Below are positions 10,207-19,261 of a DNA stretch of 64,000 nt, piece by piece (the first letter of the stretch is position 1; every line of letters starts with the position of its first letter). Made by a program: the position numbers and the translations under genes. Under the pieces are notes generated by a model. That model did no database searches. It had not been told where the DNA came from and was given only the letters and a program-made list of their open reading frames with translations. The stretch lies in NCBI GenBank assembly GCA_947629095.1, contig CANRCK010000014.1:1-64000 (forward strand). Direction: 5' to 3'. The DNA comes from an uncultured Clostridia bacterium (GTDB lineage: Bacteria; Bacillota; Clostridia; Christensenellales; Borkfalkiaceae).

Positions 10207-11014
10207 ATTTTTTTATAATTTGTGCCACTGCGCCTTCATTGTTGGTTATAGAAACAAAATCTGCAGCGTCCTTTAACCTTTGCGTTGCATTGCCAACGGC
10301 GCATCCTATTCCGGCAGCTTCAATCATTGAAAGGTCATTTAAGTTATCCCCCGCGGCAACTGTCTTTTCTATGGGCATATTGTAATGTTCAGCCAAAAAC
10401 TTGATCGCTTCTCCCTTATTGTCTCCTAAGGGCGATATTTCCACAAGCACCGTAGCGCTGCAGGTTACGTCAAATCTGTCGCCGATTCTTTTACAAAGCT
10501 CACTGTACAACTTTTCCCGTTCGCTTTCGCTGACGATACTCAGCACTTTTTGACACCGCATTTTATGTTCAGCAACATAATCGGAAATTTTTCCGTTTAC
10601 ATGTATTGCCTTAACTCCTATAATCTCTTCATAGCGTGAAAGATAAGGGTTGTTGGCTGGATAGGTTGTGTATATGTTTTCGTCGGAATATATATTTATG
10701 TCATATCCGAGTTCTTCAAGGTTTTTGCACACTTCCGCAACTTCAAAATATTCCATTCCGCCGTTTTTTATTATTTTACCCGTTTCGATATCCGCAATCA
10801 AAGTTCCCTGATAGGCTATCACAAGCCCTTTTAAACCAAGCTCACGCACCTGCGGAAGAATCGAGCGTAGCATTCTTCCCGTGCAAACGGCAAAAATTCC
10901 CCCGGCTGCAACGTATTCATTTATGGCGCTTTTTACTTCGGGAAGTATCCTCTGGTGATCGTCTATTAAGGTTCCGTCAAAATCCGATACTATAAGACCG
11001 TAATTAATTTTCAT
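10193..11014 (-). CDS. Cof-type HAD-IIB family hydrolase
   Basis: SDFDGTLIDD, AVCTGRMLRSI, AAGDNLNDLSMIEAAGIGCAVGNA. Confidence 0.92.
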   Translation of the reverse strand: MKINYGLIVSDFDGTLIDDHQRILPEVKSAINEYVAAGGIFAVCTGRMLRSILPQVRELGLKGLVIAYQGTLIADIETGKIIKNGGMEYFEVAEVCKNLEELGYDINIYSDENIYTTYPANNPYLSRYEEIIGVKAIHVNGKISDYVAEHKMRCQKVLSIVSESEREKLYSELCKRIGDRFDVTCSATVLVEISPLGDNKGEAIKFLAEHYNMPIEKTVAAGDNLNDLSMIEAAGIGCAVGNATQRLKDAADFVSITNNEGAVAQIIKKFGFA

Positions 11015-12822
11015 AGATTATTTTCAAGATAGTTTTTTATTTTTTTTGCCAGTGCGAGGCTTATTCCATCGCACGAGGCAAGTTCTTCTTCGCTTGCCGC
11101 AATAATTTTGTCGAGATTGCCGAATTTTTCGAGCAATGCCATTCTTTTTACTTTTCCTATTCCATCTATTTCGGTAAGTACCGAACTTAAATTTCGTTTG
11201 GAATGAATATTTCTGAAATATGTTATTGCAAACCTGTGCGCTTCGTCGCGGATTCTCTGCAACATTTTTAAAGCGTAATCGCGGTGTGAAATCTTTATAC
11301 TTTCATCCGAATTAAGCGTAAAAACCTCTTCTTCGCGCTTTGCAAGCGACACAAGATCTATTCCGCTTATATTTTTCTGCAGGAATATTTCATTTACCGC
11401 CGAAAGCTGCCCCTTGCCGCCGTCGATTATTATGAGATTCGGCTTGGGGAATTTTTCGGCGTCGGGAGAAGCGAGCTTTAAAAGCCGCCTTGTTAAAACT
11501 TCCTGCAAGGACGCAAAATCGTTGGCACCCTCCACTGTTTTTATTTTAAACCGCCTATAACTGTTCCTGTCCGCTTCTCCATCTATAAAAACAACCATCG
11601 AGCCGACCTTGTCTACACCGCTTATGTTGGAAATATCGTAGCATTCCATTCTTTTGGGATAACTTTTCAGCCCCAAAAGCTGCTGCAAACGCTTGCAAGC
11701 GTTAACGGTCATATCATCTTTATGGCGAATTTTGTCCACGGACTTTTCGAGATACTCCGCTGCATTTTCTTTTGCCATTTTTAAAAGCCTGAACTTGTCG
11801 CCTTGCTTCGCCAAAGTTATTTCAACCGTTTTATCGAATTTTTCTTTAAAATAAGTCTGCAAAAGCTCTTTTTCGCAAAACTCTTCAACAATTATCTCCG
11901 CGGGCGGCTCGTGATTGTTATAGTATTGTGAAATAAAGCTTGTGAGCGCCTCACCGTCGGACATATGCGCTTCGTCAAGGGCAAAACTATTCCCCCCTTG
12001 CATAATTCCTTTGCGCGTTATAAGCACATTCACCGCAGAATACAAGTCATTTGTGGCGTAAGCTATGATATCCGCGTCGATTGCCTTGCTCAACGATGGC
12101 AACCTCTTCGCCTCGAGCTTTGAAAGCATTTCGAGCTTATTTTTATAATCCAAGGCAAGCTCAAAATTTTCATTTTCTGCCGCCGTTAGCATTTTGGTTT
12201 TTAAAAGTTCTTCGGCGTCCTTCAAGTTCCCATCAAGAAAATCAAGGGCTTTCTTAACCCGTGCAGAATACTCTTCCGTCGTAACTTTTGCTGCGCACGG
12301 CGCCATGCATCTGTTTATATGATAATTAAGGCATTCTCTTTTGGGCTTTGACGTGATTGACGTGTGGCATAGCCGCACGCAAAACGTGAGCTGAAGCGTA
12401 TCCAAAATGTCACGGCAATTTATTCCCCCCATAAATGGTCCGAAATATTTGCAGCCGTCTTTTTTTATTTTGCGGGTTATATAAAAGTTTGGAAACTGCT
12501 CCCGCATATCGACTTTGATATAAGGATATGTTTTGTCGTCTTTTAACAGAATATTGTATTTGGGCTTGTACTTTTTTATAAGGTTGTTTTCAAGCGCAAG
12601 CGCGTCTATCTCCGAAGAGGTTATAATATAGTTAAAATCAGCTATATTTTCAACCATTTTAGTAACCTTTTCGGGTTTTGGCGAATTATGGAAATATTGG
12701 CGGACGCGATTTTTAAGCACTCTTGCCTTACCTACGTAGATAACGTTTGAGTGCTTATCGAGCATAATATACACTCCCGGGTTGTCGGGCAGCAATTTAA
12801 GTTTTTCTTTTATTACGTCCAT
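11011..12822 (-). CDS. uvrC: Excinuclease ABC subunit C
   Basis: LPDNPGVYIMLDKHSNVIYVGKAR (GIY-YIG), ECYDISNISG, C-terminal HhH. Confidence 0.97.
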   Translation of the reverse strand: MDVIKEKLKLLPDNPGVYIMLDKHSNVIYVGKARVLKNRVRQYFHNSPKPEKVTKMVENIADFNYIITSSEIDALALENNLIKKYKPKYNILLKDDKTYPYIKVDMREQFPNFYITRKIKKDGCKYFGPFMGGINCRDILDTLQLTFCVRLCHTSITSKPKRECLNYHINRCMAPCAAKVTTEEYSARVKKALDFLDGNLKDAEELLKTKMLTAAENENFELALDYKNKLEMLSKLEAKRLPSLSKAIDADIIAYATNDLYSAVNVLITRKGIMQGGNSFALDEAHMSDGEALTSFISQYYNNHEPPAEIIVEEFCEKELLQTYFKEKFDKTVEITLAKQGDKFRLLKMAKENAAEYLEKSVDKIRHKDDMTVNACKRLQQLLGLKSYPKRMECYDISNISGVDKVGSMVVFIDGEADRNSYRRFKIKTVEGANDFASLQEVLTRRLLKLASPDAEKFPKPNLIIIDGGKGQLSAVNEIFLQKNISGIDLVSLAKREEEVFTLNSDESIKISHRDYALKMLQRIRDEAHRFAITYFRNIHSKRNLSSVLTEIDGIGKVKRMALLEKFGNLDKIIAASEEELASCDGISLALAKKIKNYLENNL

Positions 12823-12837
12823 ATCTACCTATTTTAT

Positions 12838-12866
12838 ATTATACCACTGCAGTAAAAAATTTGCAA
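12838..12866 (-). promoter_or_regulatory. Promoter upstream of uvrC
   Basis: Minus strand TTGCAA (12861-12866), 17 nt, TATAAT (12838-12843). Confidence 0.55.
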
Positions 12867-12965
12867 TAATTCGCGCCAAATAAAACAGCTTGCCACATGA
12901 CTAACTAAAAAGCCACGCTTTTTTAACGCGGGGATAAAAATCAATTTTTGACATTATTCAATGCG

Positions 12966-13000
12966 GCAAAAATCGGGATTTCGTTAAAAACCCTGATTTT
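12966..13000 (-). terminator. Terminator downstream of arsR-like gene
   Basis: AAAATCAGGG...CCCGATTTTT hairpin with U-tract on the minus strand (one bulge). Confidence 0.55.
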
Positions 13001-13029
13001 ATAAATATTCAAATTCTTTTATCAAAACT

Positions 13030-13368
13030 TCAGTAACCCAAAAACTCAACGCCTTTAAGCATTACGTCGTTTACCGTGTCGTTTACAAGTGAATAAAAAA
13101 TAATTTTGCCGTGGCGCTCACACTTTACAATACCGAGATTTTTCAGCAACCTCAGCTGATGCGAAACGGTGGTCTGATTGATATCAAGCACTCTGGAAAG
13201 GTCGGTAACACACATTTCCGAAATTGCAAGCGCCGAAAGCATTCTCACCCGCGTAGGATCGGCAAATATGGAGAAAAAACATACAATACCGTCCAGCACG
13301 TCACCGTTCGGAACGTACTCTCTTACCAAATCTTTTGTACGTCTGTCTAAAAGCATCGTGTCCTGCAT
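13030..13368 (-). CDS. ArsR/SmtB family winged-helix transcriptional regulator
   Basis: FADPTRVRMLSALAISEMCVTDLSRVLDINQTTVSHQLRLLKNLGIVKCERHGKIIFYSL. Confidence 0.94.
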   Translation of the reverse strand: MQDTMLLDRRTKDLVREYVPNGDVLDGIVCFFSIFADPTRVRMLSALAISEMCVTDLSRVLDINQTTVSHQLRLLKNLGIVKCERHGKIIFYSLVNDTVNDVMLKGVEFLGY

Positions 13369-13386
13369 AAGTCCACCTCCGCTAAA

Positions 13387-13415
13387 ATTATAAGCCCCAT
13401 ATGCTAATATGTCAA
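13387..13415 (-). promoter_or_regulatory. Sigma-A promoter of the arsR gene with embedded palindrome
   Basis: Minus strand TTGACA (13410-13415), 17 nt, TATAAT (13387-13392); palindrome CATAT-N4-ATATG at 13398-13411. Confidence 0.75.
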
Positions 13416-13457
13416 AGCGTTATAAAGACGTATATTGTCATAAAATGATTTTGATTG

Positions 13458-13673
13458 TCACTTATTTTCTATGGCTGTAACAGTGTATCCCGCATCGGTT
13501 ATGAGGGTTTTGATTTCCTCGTCGGAAACCTCTTCGCGGCTGCGGATTACGGCAATTTTTTTCTTAAGCTTCACGTCAACCGATACCGCGTTTTTTGCCG
13601 TAGTCAGCCTGTCTTCAACCCTTTTGGCGCATCGCTCACAGCACATTCCGTCGATTGAAACGATTTTTTTCAT
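13458..13673 (-). CDS. Heavy-metal-associated (HMA) domain protein, CopZ-like
   Basis: 71 aa, GMCCERC (GMxCxxC) metal-binding motif. Confidence 0.85.
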   Translation of the reverse strand: MKKIVSIDGMCCERCAKRVEDRLTTAKNAVSVDVKLKKKIAVIRSREEVSDEEIKTLITDAGYTVTAIENK

Positions 13674-13770
13674 GTAAACACCTTCTTTAAGTTATTTGGC
13701 TTTTCAAGTTAACATTACTCCCGGTTCCTGTTTTTTAACGGGAATCGGGAGTATTAAATAGAAATTCCGG

Positions 13771-14790
13771 TCAACCGTGAATTTTTTCAAAGAAATTGTT
13801 GGTTGAAAGCTCCGTTGCGATATCCTTATCTTTCCCAAGCGCAAGCATAACCTTTACTACCGTCATTTCAAAACTCGTATCGTATGCAAGAATACACTTG
13901 TCCTTAAGCTCCAGCGCGCTTGAATATACTCTTGCCGAGCTGTCTACGGGCGAAAGAATTACGGAGATGCCAAGCCGACGGCAGTAATCTATAAATTTTA
14001 AAACATTGGTTTCCTCGCCTGCCGTGCACACGGTGCCGCTGTGATAAAGTTCTATAATTACCGCGCGCGGCTTTTTTTGTCCGAAATTATAATAGCTGAA
14101 ATCAAGGAAGGAACGCGCCCTGATTGTAACTATATCCTTGCAAAGGTCATACTTGCCGTAAGGATTCCTTTGTGCGGCAATTGCCTCTTTGGAAGGAATG
14201 TAAGGACTTTCGGGGTAAATAAATTTATTGTCGACCAATTCGCAGAGAGGCGCGCCCATTACGCTTGAAAAATGTCCGCTTATCTGTTCGGCTACGGTTA
14301 TTCTGCTTGCAAGATGAATGCGCAGATTTTCAAAATCGTTTTTAAACGATACAAAAACGCCGTTAAGCCGCTCTTCCTCTATAAATTTTACGGCTCCCGC
14401 AAAATTTTCAACCCCCATACTTCTTTCGTCGTTCAGGGGATAGAGCGCGGAAACAAATACAACCGGAATTGAAATATCGCAAAAAATTTGGCTGAACAGA
14501 GTTGCGGTAAAACTCAGCGTGTCGGTGCCGTGCGTAATAATTATTCCGTCGTATTTGCCTTTATTGACCGCACGGAGACAAGCCGCCATTGCGTCAAGGT
14601 CGGTAAACTGTATATTTTCGCTTAATATATCAAGAGGGCGCAGCTCGTCAAACCGAACGTCGGGGCAATATTGTTGCTTGTACAACTCAATGAGCGCACT
14701 TTTATTTTCGCTGCTCAGTTCAACCGTATCCCCGTTTGCGAACGAACCTATCGTGCCGCCCGTAAATATTACGCAAATTTTCTTATTCAT
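13771..14790 (-). CDS. Asparaginase
   Basis: CVIFTGGTIGS, IITHGTDTLSFTATLF. Confidence 0.92.
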   Translation of the reverse strand: MNKKICVIFTGGTIGSFANGDTVELSSENKSALIELYKQQYCPDVRFDELRPLDILSENIQFTDLDAMAACLRAVNKGKYDGIIITHGTDTLSFTATLFSQIFCDISIPVVFVSALYPLNDERSMGVENFAGAVKFIEEERLNGVFVSFKNDFENLRIHLASRITVAEQISGHFSSVMGAPLCELVDNKFIYPESPYIPSKEAIAAQRNPYGKYDLCKDIVTIRARSFLDFSYYNFGQKKPRAVIIELYHSGTVCTAGEETNVLKFIDYCRRLGISVILSPVDSSARVYSSALELKDKCILAYDTSFEMTVVKVMLALGKDKDIATELSTNNFFEKIHG

Positions 14791-14793
14791 ATG

Positions 14794-16170
14794 TTATAAA
14801 CTGCCCACCGTTCTGGGGAACAACAGCGTGTCCCTTATGTTCTGAACGCCGGTGATATACATCAAAATGCGTTCAAGTCCAAGCCCGAAGCCGCTATGCG
14901 GCACCGACCCGTATTTTCTGAGGTCGAGATATTCCCTGTATGCTTCAACCGGCATATTGCGTATTTTCATTGCCTTTTCAAGTTTTTCCATATCAGCTTC
15001 GCGCTCGCTGCAACCTATAATTTCACCGATACCGGGCACCAATAAATCTGTTGCCGCCACGGTTTTGCCGTCGGGGTTCAGCTTCATATAGAAAGCTTTT
15101 ATATCGGCGGGATAGTCCACAACGAACACGGGCTTTTTATAGTATTCTTCGGTGAGATATCTCTCGTGTTCGGTTTGAAGGTCGCAGCCCCACTCCACTG
15201 GATATTTGAAATCTTTGCCCGATTTTTTCAGCACATCAACAGCTTCCGTATAAGTTATTTTGGCAAAATCGCTTGAAACTACGGAATTGAGCTTGTCGAT
15301 AAGACCTTTTTCCGCGCGTTCGTTGAAATATTGAAGCTCGTCGGGGCAGGTGTCGATTACGTATTTAATTATAGATTTTATAAAATCTTCGGCGATTTCT
15401 ATTATATCGTGAATATCGGCAAAGCATACCTCCGGCTCAATCTGCCAAAACTCTGCCGCATGCCTCGTAGTATTGCTGTGCTCCGCGCGGAACGTGGGAC
15501 CGAAAGTATAAATTTTACCCAATCCGGTTGCAGCCATCTCGCCCTCAAGCTGACCCGAAACCGTTAAATTGGCTCTTCTGCCAAAGAAATCCTCGGCAAA
15601 ATACTCCTCTTCAGTCTTACACTCGTTTTTCCACGGCATTGTGGTAACCCGGAACATTTCTCCTGCGCCTTCGCAGTCGCTGCCCGTAATTATGGGAGTG
15701 TGCACATACTTATATCCGTGCTCCTGAAAGTATTTGTGAATGCCGAACGAAAGCTTGTTCCTCACGGCAAACAACGCCTCAAAATATTTTGTGCGCGGTC
15801 TTAAATGGGGAATCGTGCGCAAAAATTCAAGCGTATGATGCTTTTTTTGAAGAGGATAGTCCTGCGGGCAGCCGCCGAGAACGGTCACATGGCTCACAAG
15901 CATTTCAAATCCGTTCCTCTCCGACGGTATAAAACTTCCCGTTACCTGAACTGCGGCGCCGACTACCAGAGCATCCTTAAATGAAGCGGCTGCAAGCTTT
16001 TCCTTATCGAATATAAGCTGAAGATTTTTTAAGCAAGTGCCGTCGTTCAACTCAATAAAGGCTATGCTCTTGGAATCTCTCCATGTCCTTACCCAGCCGC
16101 AAACCGTCTGCTCGGAATTTACAAAATTTTCGGACTTTTCAAAAAGTTCTATAATATCTGTATGTTTCAT
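14794..16170 (-). CDS. asnS: Asparagine--tRNA ligase
   Basis: Class II aaRS: FRAEHSNTTRHAAEFWQIEPE, GFGLGLERILMYITG. Start set at ATG 16170, preceded by AAGGAAG (ORF track starts at 16212). Confidence 0.95.
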   Translation of the reverse strand: MKHTDIIELFEKSENFVNSEQTVCGWVRTWRDSKSIAFIELNDGTCLKNLQLIFDKEKLAAASFKDALVVGAAVQVTGSFIPSERNGFEMLVSHVTVLGGCPQDYPLQKKHHTLEFLRTIPHLRPRTKYFEALFAVRNKLSFGIHKYFQEHGYKYVHTPIITGSDCEGAGEMFRVTTMPWKNECKTEEEYFAEDFFGRRANLTVSGQLEGEMAATGLGKIYTFGPTFRAEHSNTTRHAAEFWQIEPEVCFADIHDIIEIAEDFIKSIIKYVIDTCPDELQYFNERAEKGLIDKLNSVVSSDFAKITYTEAVDVLKKSGKDFKYPVEWGCDLQTEHERYLTEEYYKKPVFVVDYPADIKAFYMKLNPDGKTVAATDLLVPGIGEIIGCSEREADMEKLEKAMKIRNMPVEAYREYLDLRKYGSVPHSGFGLGLERILMYITGVQNIRDTLLFPRTVGSL

Positions 16171-16230
16171 AACAACTTCCTTTTGATTATTCACGAAAAT
16201 ACGGACCGCCATACGGCAGTCCGTTGCTTT

Positions 16231-16419
16231 TTAGTCTTTCTTTGCTTCCTGCGGAACTACTTCGGTCTTGTCGTAGTAACCGCAATTACCGCAAACCCTG
16301 TGAGCCTGCATCATCTGATGACAATGAGGGCACTCCACAAGCGTGGGAGCCGTTGCCGTATAATTTGCAAATCTCTTGTTGGTTCTGCTCTTAGATTGTT
16401 TTCTCTTGGGTACTGCCAT
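16231..16419 (-). CDS. rpmF: 50S ribosomal protein L32
   Basis: MAVPKRKQSKSRTNKR...CPHCHQ...CGNCGYY. Confidence 0.97.
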   Translation of the reverse strand: MAVPKRKQSKSRTNKRFANYTATAPTLVECPHCHQMMQAHRVCGNCGYYDKTEVVPQEAKKD

Positions 16420-16435
16420 AATTAAACACCTCTTT

Positions 16436-16861
16436 TTACTTATTACTTACGTCAATACCCGTGCAGCCGTCTTTGCACAATAATACATTTGGCTGACTTA
16501 TAAGTATTGCATCGTCTACGGCGGTTTTTAAATTGATATATATTCCGTCGTAATAATAATTTTCATCGTCTTTTTCGGTTACATACAAAATTTCCGTAGT
16601 GTAAGTTATCGCTTTTTCCGCAGGATTCAGGCAATAGGAACATTGACCGACGATTTTATACGTAACAGTCAGCGTAACACCTACGCTATCGTCCTCATAG
16701 ATCTCATATGTGCCGGTAACTTTCACCTTACCCTCAATATTGCATAGAGGTATCAAGCACAGATCCGCGGGCGGCTCATAGTCAAACGAAAAGTCGCCTT
16801 CGTACTTTTTAAGTGCGCATAGCTTTCTTACTTCAATTTCCATACCAAAGCTGACTATCAA
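16436..16861 (-). CDS. YceD/DUF177 family protein
   Basis: Typical position upstream of rpmF; CSYCLNPAE and C-terminal CKDGCTG. Confidence 0.85.
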   Translation of the reverse strand: MIVSFGMEIEVRKLCALKKYEGDFSFDYEPPADLCLIPLCNIEGKVKVTGTYEIYEDDSVGVTLTVTYKIVGQCSYCLNPAEKAITYTTEILYVTEKDDENYYYDGIYINLKTAVDDAILISQPNVLLCKDGCTGIDVSNK

Positions 16862-16918
16862 ATTATATTATAAGGGACTCCCTTTGTCAACTTGTTTTGC
16901 GGCTCTATAATATATTTT

Positions 16919-18115
16919 TTATAAAAGTTCAGCCGTTTCTCTTGCAATTACAAGCTCTTCGTTTGTGGGGATTACAAGCACCTTAACTTTTGAACCGGGA
17001 GCTGAAATTTCGCGTATCGAGCCATCGTTCTTGCCATTGTTTGCTTTTTTGTCAAGTTCAACCCCGAGGAATTGAAGTCCGTCACAAACCGCCTCGCGTA
17101 CGGTGGGCGTATTTTCGCCGATGCCTGCCGTAAATACTATGCAGTTCAACCCGCCCATAGCGGCGGCGTACGAGCCTACGTATTTTTTGGTTTGGTATGC
17201 AAACATATCCAAAGCAAGTTGGCAACGCGCATTGCCGCCTTCGGCGCCCGCAATTAAATCTCTGAAATCGCTGGAAACGCCGGAAATGCCGGCAACGCCG
17301 CACTTTTTATTGAGGTAATTTATAACCTCGGCGTGAGTCATTCCTTTCTTTCTTGCAAGGAACTCAACCGCAGAGGCGTCAATATCGCCGGAGCGGGTTC
17401 CCATAAGTATGCCGGCAAGAGGCGTAAAGCCCATGGAAGTATCTACGCACTTGCCGCCGTCTACTGCCGAAATGGATGAACCGTTGCCGAGATGGCAGGT
17501 TACGATTTTAAGCTCTTCGGACTTTTTACCGAGAAATTTTGCCGCCTCGGACGACACAAACTTATGGCTGGTGCCGTGGAAACCGTATTTTCTCACGCCG
17601 TATTTTTTGTAATCTTCATAGTCTATACCGTAGAGATAAGCCTTTTCGGGCATAGTTGCATGGAACGACGTGTCAAACACAAGCGCCATAGGCGTGCCGG
17701 GCATAACCTCTATGCAAGCGCGTAGCCCCGTAACCGCGGGGGGATTATGCAAAGGCGCAAGCTCAAAGGTTTTTTCTTCGAGAGTTTTTATAACTTCTTC
17801 GGTAACAATCGTAGTCTTTTTGAAATATTCGCCGCTGGCAACCATTCTGTGCCCAACCGCGTCTATCTCCTTCATGGATTTTATAACGCCGACTTCCCCG
17901 TCCTGGAGAGCGCTGAGCACAAGCTCGATTGCAACCTTATGGTTGGGCATGGATTGGTTGAATACCTTCTCCTTTCCGTTGCCCTTGGCTTTGAGCAGGG
18001 AACCGTCTATACCGATTCTCTCGCACCCGCCCTTTGCAATAACCTTTTCAGTCTCCATATCTATAAGCTGGTATTTGAGCGACGAACTACCTGCGTTAAC
18101 TACAAGAATTTTCAT
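16919..18115 (-). CDS. ackA: Acetate kinase
   Basis: MKILVVNAGSSSLKYQLID, KYGFHGTSHKFVS, HLGNGSSI. Confidence 0.97.
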   Translation of the reverse strand: MKILVVNAGSSSLKYQLIDMETEKVIAKGGCERIGIDGSLLKAKGNGKEKVFNQSMPNHKVAIELVLSALQDGEVGVIKSMKEIDAVGHRMVASGEYFKKTTIVTEEVIKTLEEKTFELAPLHNPPAVTGLRACIEVMPGTPMALVFDTSFHATMPEKAYLYGIDYEDYKKYGVRKYGFHGTSHKFVSSEAAKFLGKKSEELKIVTCHLGNGSSISAVDGGKCVDTSMGFTPLAGILMGTRSGDIDASAVEFLARKKGMTHAEVINYLNKKCGVAGISGVSSDFRDLIAGAEGGNARCQLALDMFAYQTKKYVGSYAAAMGGLNCIVFTAGIGENTPTVREAVCDGLQFLGVELDKKANNGKNDGSIREISAPGSKVKVLVIPTNEELVIARETAELL

Positions 18116-18144
18116 TTTATTTCCCTCTTTTATCGTTTTTGGAA

Positions 18145-19149
18145 TTATTCAGCCTGCAAAGCTGTTACTGCAACCGTTGCAACTATATCTTCCACGCTGC
18201 AACCCCTTGAAAGGTCGTTTAAAGGCTTTGCAAATCCCTGGCATACGGGACCGATTGCCATGTAACCGCCGAAGCGCTGCGCAATTTTATAGCCGATATT
18301 GCCCGCGTTGATATTGGGGAATACAAAAACATTTGCGTGACCAGCAACCTTGGAGCCGGGCGCTTTAAGCTGACCCACCTCGGGAGCGACAGCAGCGTCG
18401 AATTGGAACTCGCCGTCAAGGGCAAGGTCGGGTGCGGCAGCCTTGGCAAGCGCCGTCGCCTGCTGAACTTTGGGTACGGTCTGGGTGAACTTATCGTCGT
18501 TGCCGCTACCCTTTGTGGAGAATGAAAGCATTGCCACCTTAGGCTCGATTCCTGCAATGTCTTTTGCCGTTTTTGCGGAAACTATTGCTATATCGGCAAG
18601 TTGCTCAGCCGTAGGCTCTATGTTTATAGCGCAATCGGCAAAAACCGCAACGCCGTCGGGATTATAGGGATTGTTTTTATCGGGCGCAATCATAATAAAG
18701 CAACTTGAAACGGTCTTGATTCCGGGTGCGGTTTTTACAACCTGCAAACCGGGGCGCAGAGTGTTTGCCGTTGAATGGCAAGCGCCCGAAACGTATCCGT
18801 CTACGTCTCCCGCTTTAAGCATAAGCGCGCCGAACATTGTCCTGTCCTTTGCCTGTTCGTGAGCCTGCTCCTCGGTCATACCCTTTGCCTTTCGTGCTTC
18901 GTAGAGTATTTCCGCATATTTTTCCGTTTTTTCGGATGTTAAAGGGTCTATAAGAGTAATTCCGCTAAGATCCACGTGGGGAGCTACTTTTTTGCACTCC
19001 TCTTCAGTGCCTATAAGAACTATGTTGGCAATGCCTTCTTTGGTAATCTGAGCCGCAGCTTCAACCACGCGCTTGTCCTCGCCTTCGCAAAGAACTATAG
19101 TCTTTTTGTTGGCAACTGCCTTTGCCTTGATTTCATCAAGTAACGACAT
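18145..19149 (-). CDS. pta: Phosphate acetyltransferase
   Basis: DGYVSGACHSTANTLRPGLQVV, GELQFDAAV-like GEFQFDAAVAPEV, next to ackA. Confidence 0.96.
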   Translation of the reverse strand: MSLLDEIKAKAVANKKTIVLCEGEDKRVVEAAAQITKEGIANIVLIGTEEECKKVAPHVDLSGITLIDPLTSEKTEKYAEILYEARKAKGMTEEQAHEQAKDRTMFGALMLKAGDVDGYVSGACHSTANTLRPGLQVVKTAPGIKTVSSCFIMIAPDKNNPYNPDGVAVFADCAINIEPTAEQLADIAIVSAKTAKDIAGIEPKVAMLSFSTKGSGNDDKFTQTVPKVQQATALAKAAAPDLALDGEFQFDAAVAPEVGQLKAPGSKVAGHANVFVFPNINAGNIGYKIAQRFGGYMAIGPVCQGFAKPLNDLSRGCSVEDIVATVAVTALQAE

Positions 19150-19225
19150 ATCATTTCTCCTTAAAATGCTTTATTTTTTCGATAAACGGTTATATAATAT
19201 GTTTATCGACTGATCATACGCTAAC

Positions 19226-19254
19226 ATTATATACCAGTTTTTTTTAGTTGTAAA
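19226..19254 (-). promoter_or_regulatory. Promoter upstream of pta
   Basis: Minus strand TTTACA (19249-19254), 17 nt, TATAAT (19226-19231). Confidence 0.6.
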
Positions 19255-19261
19255 GTTTAAA

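Noticed and set aside
13713-13755. Strong inverted repeat ACTCCCGGTTCC...GGAATCGGGAGT downstream of asparaginase
   Set aside because: Possible terminator, but lacks a convincing U-tract on either strand and has internal mismatches
17670-18311. 213-aa plus-strand ORF opposite ackA/pta
   Set aside because: Antisense shadow of two clearly conserved genes; no recognisable domain or RBS context
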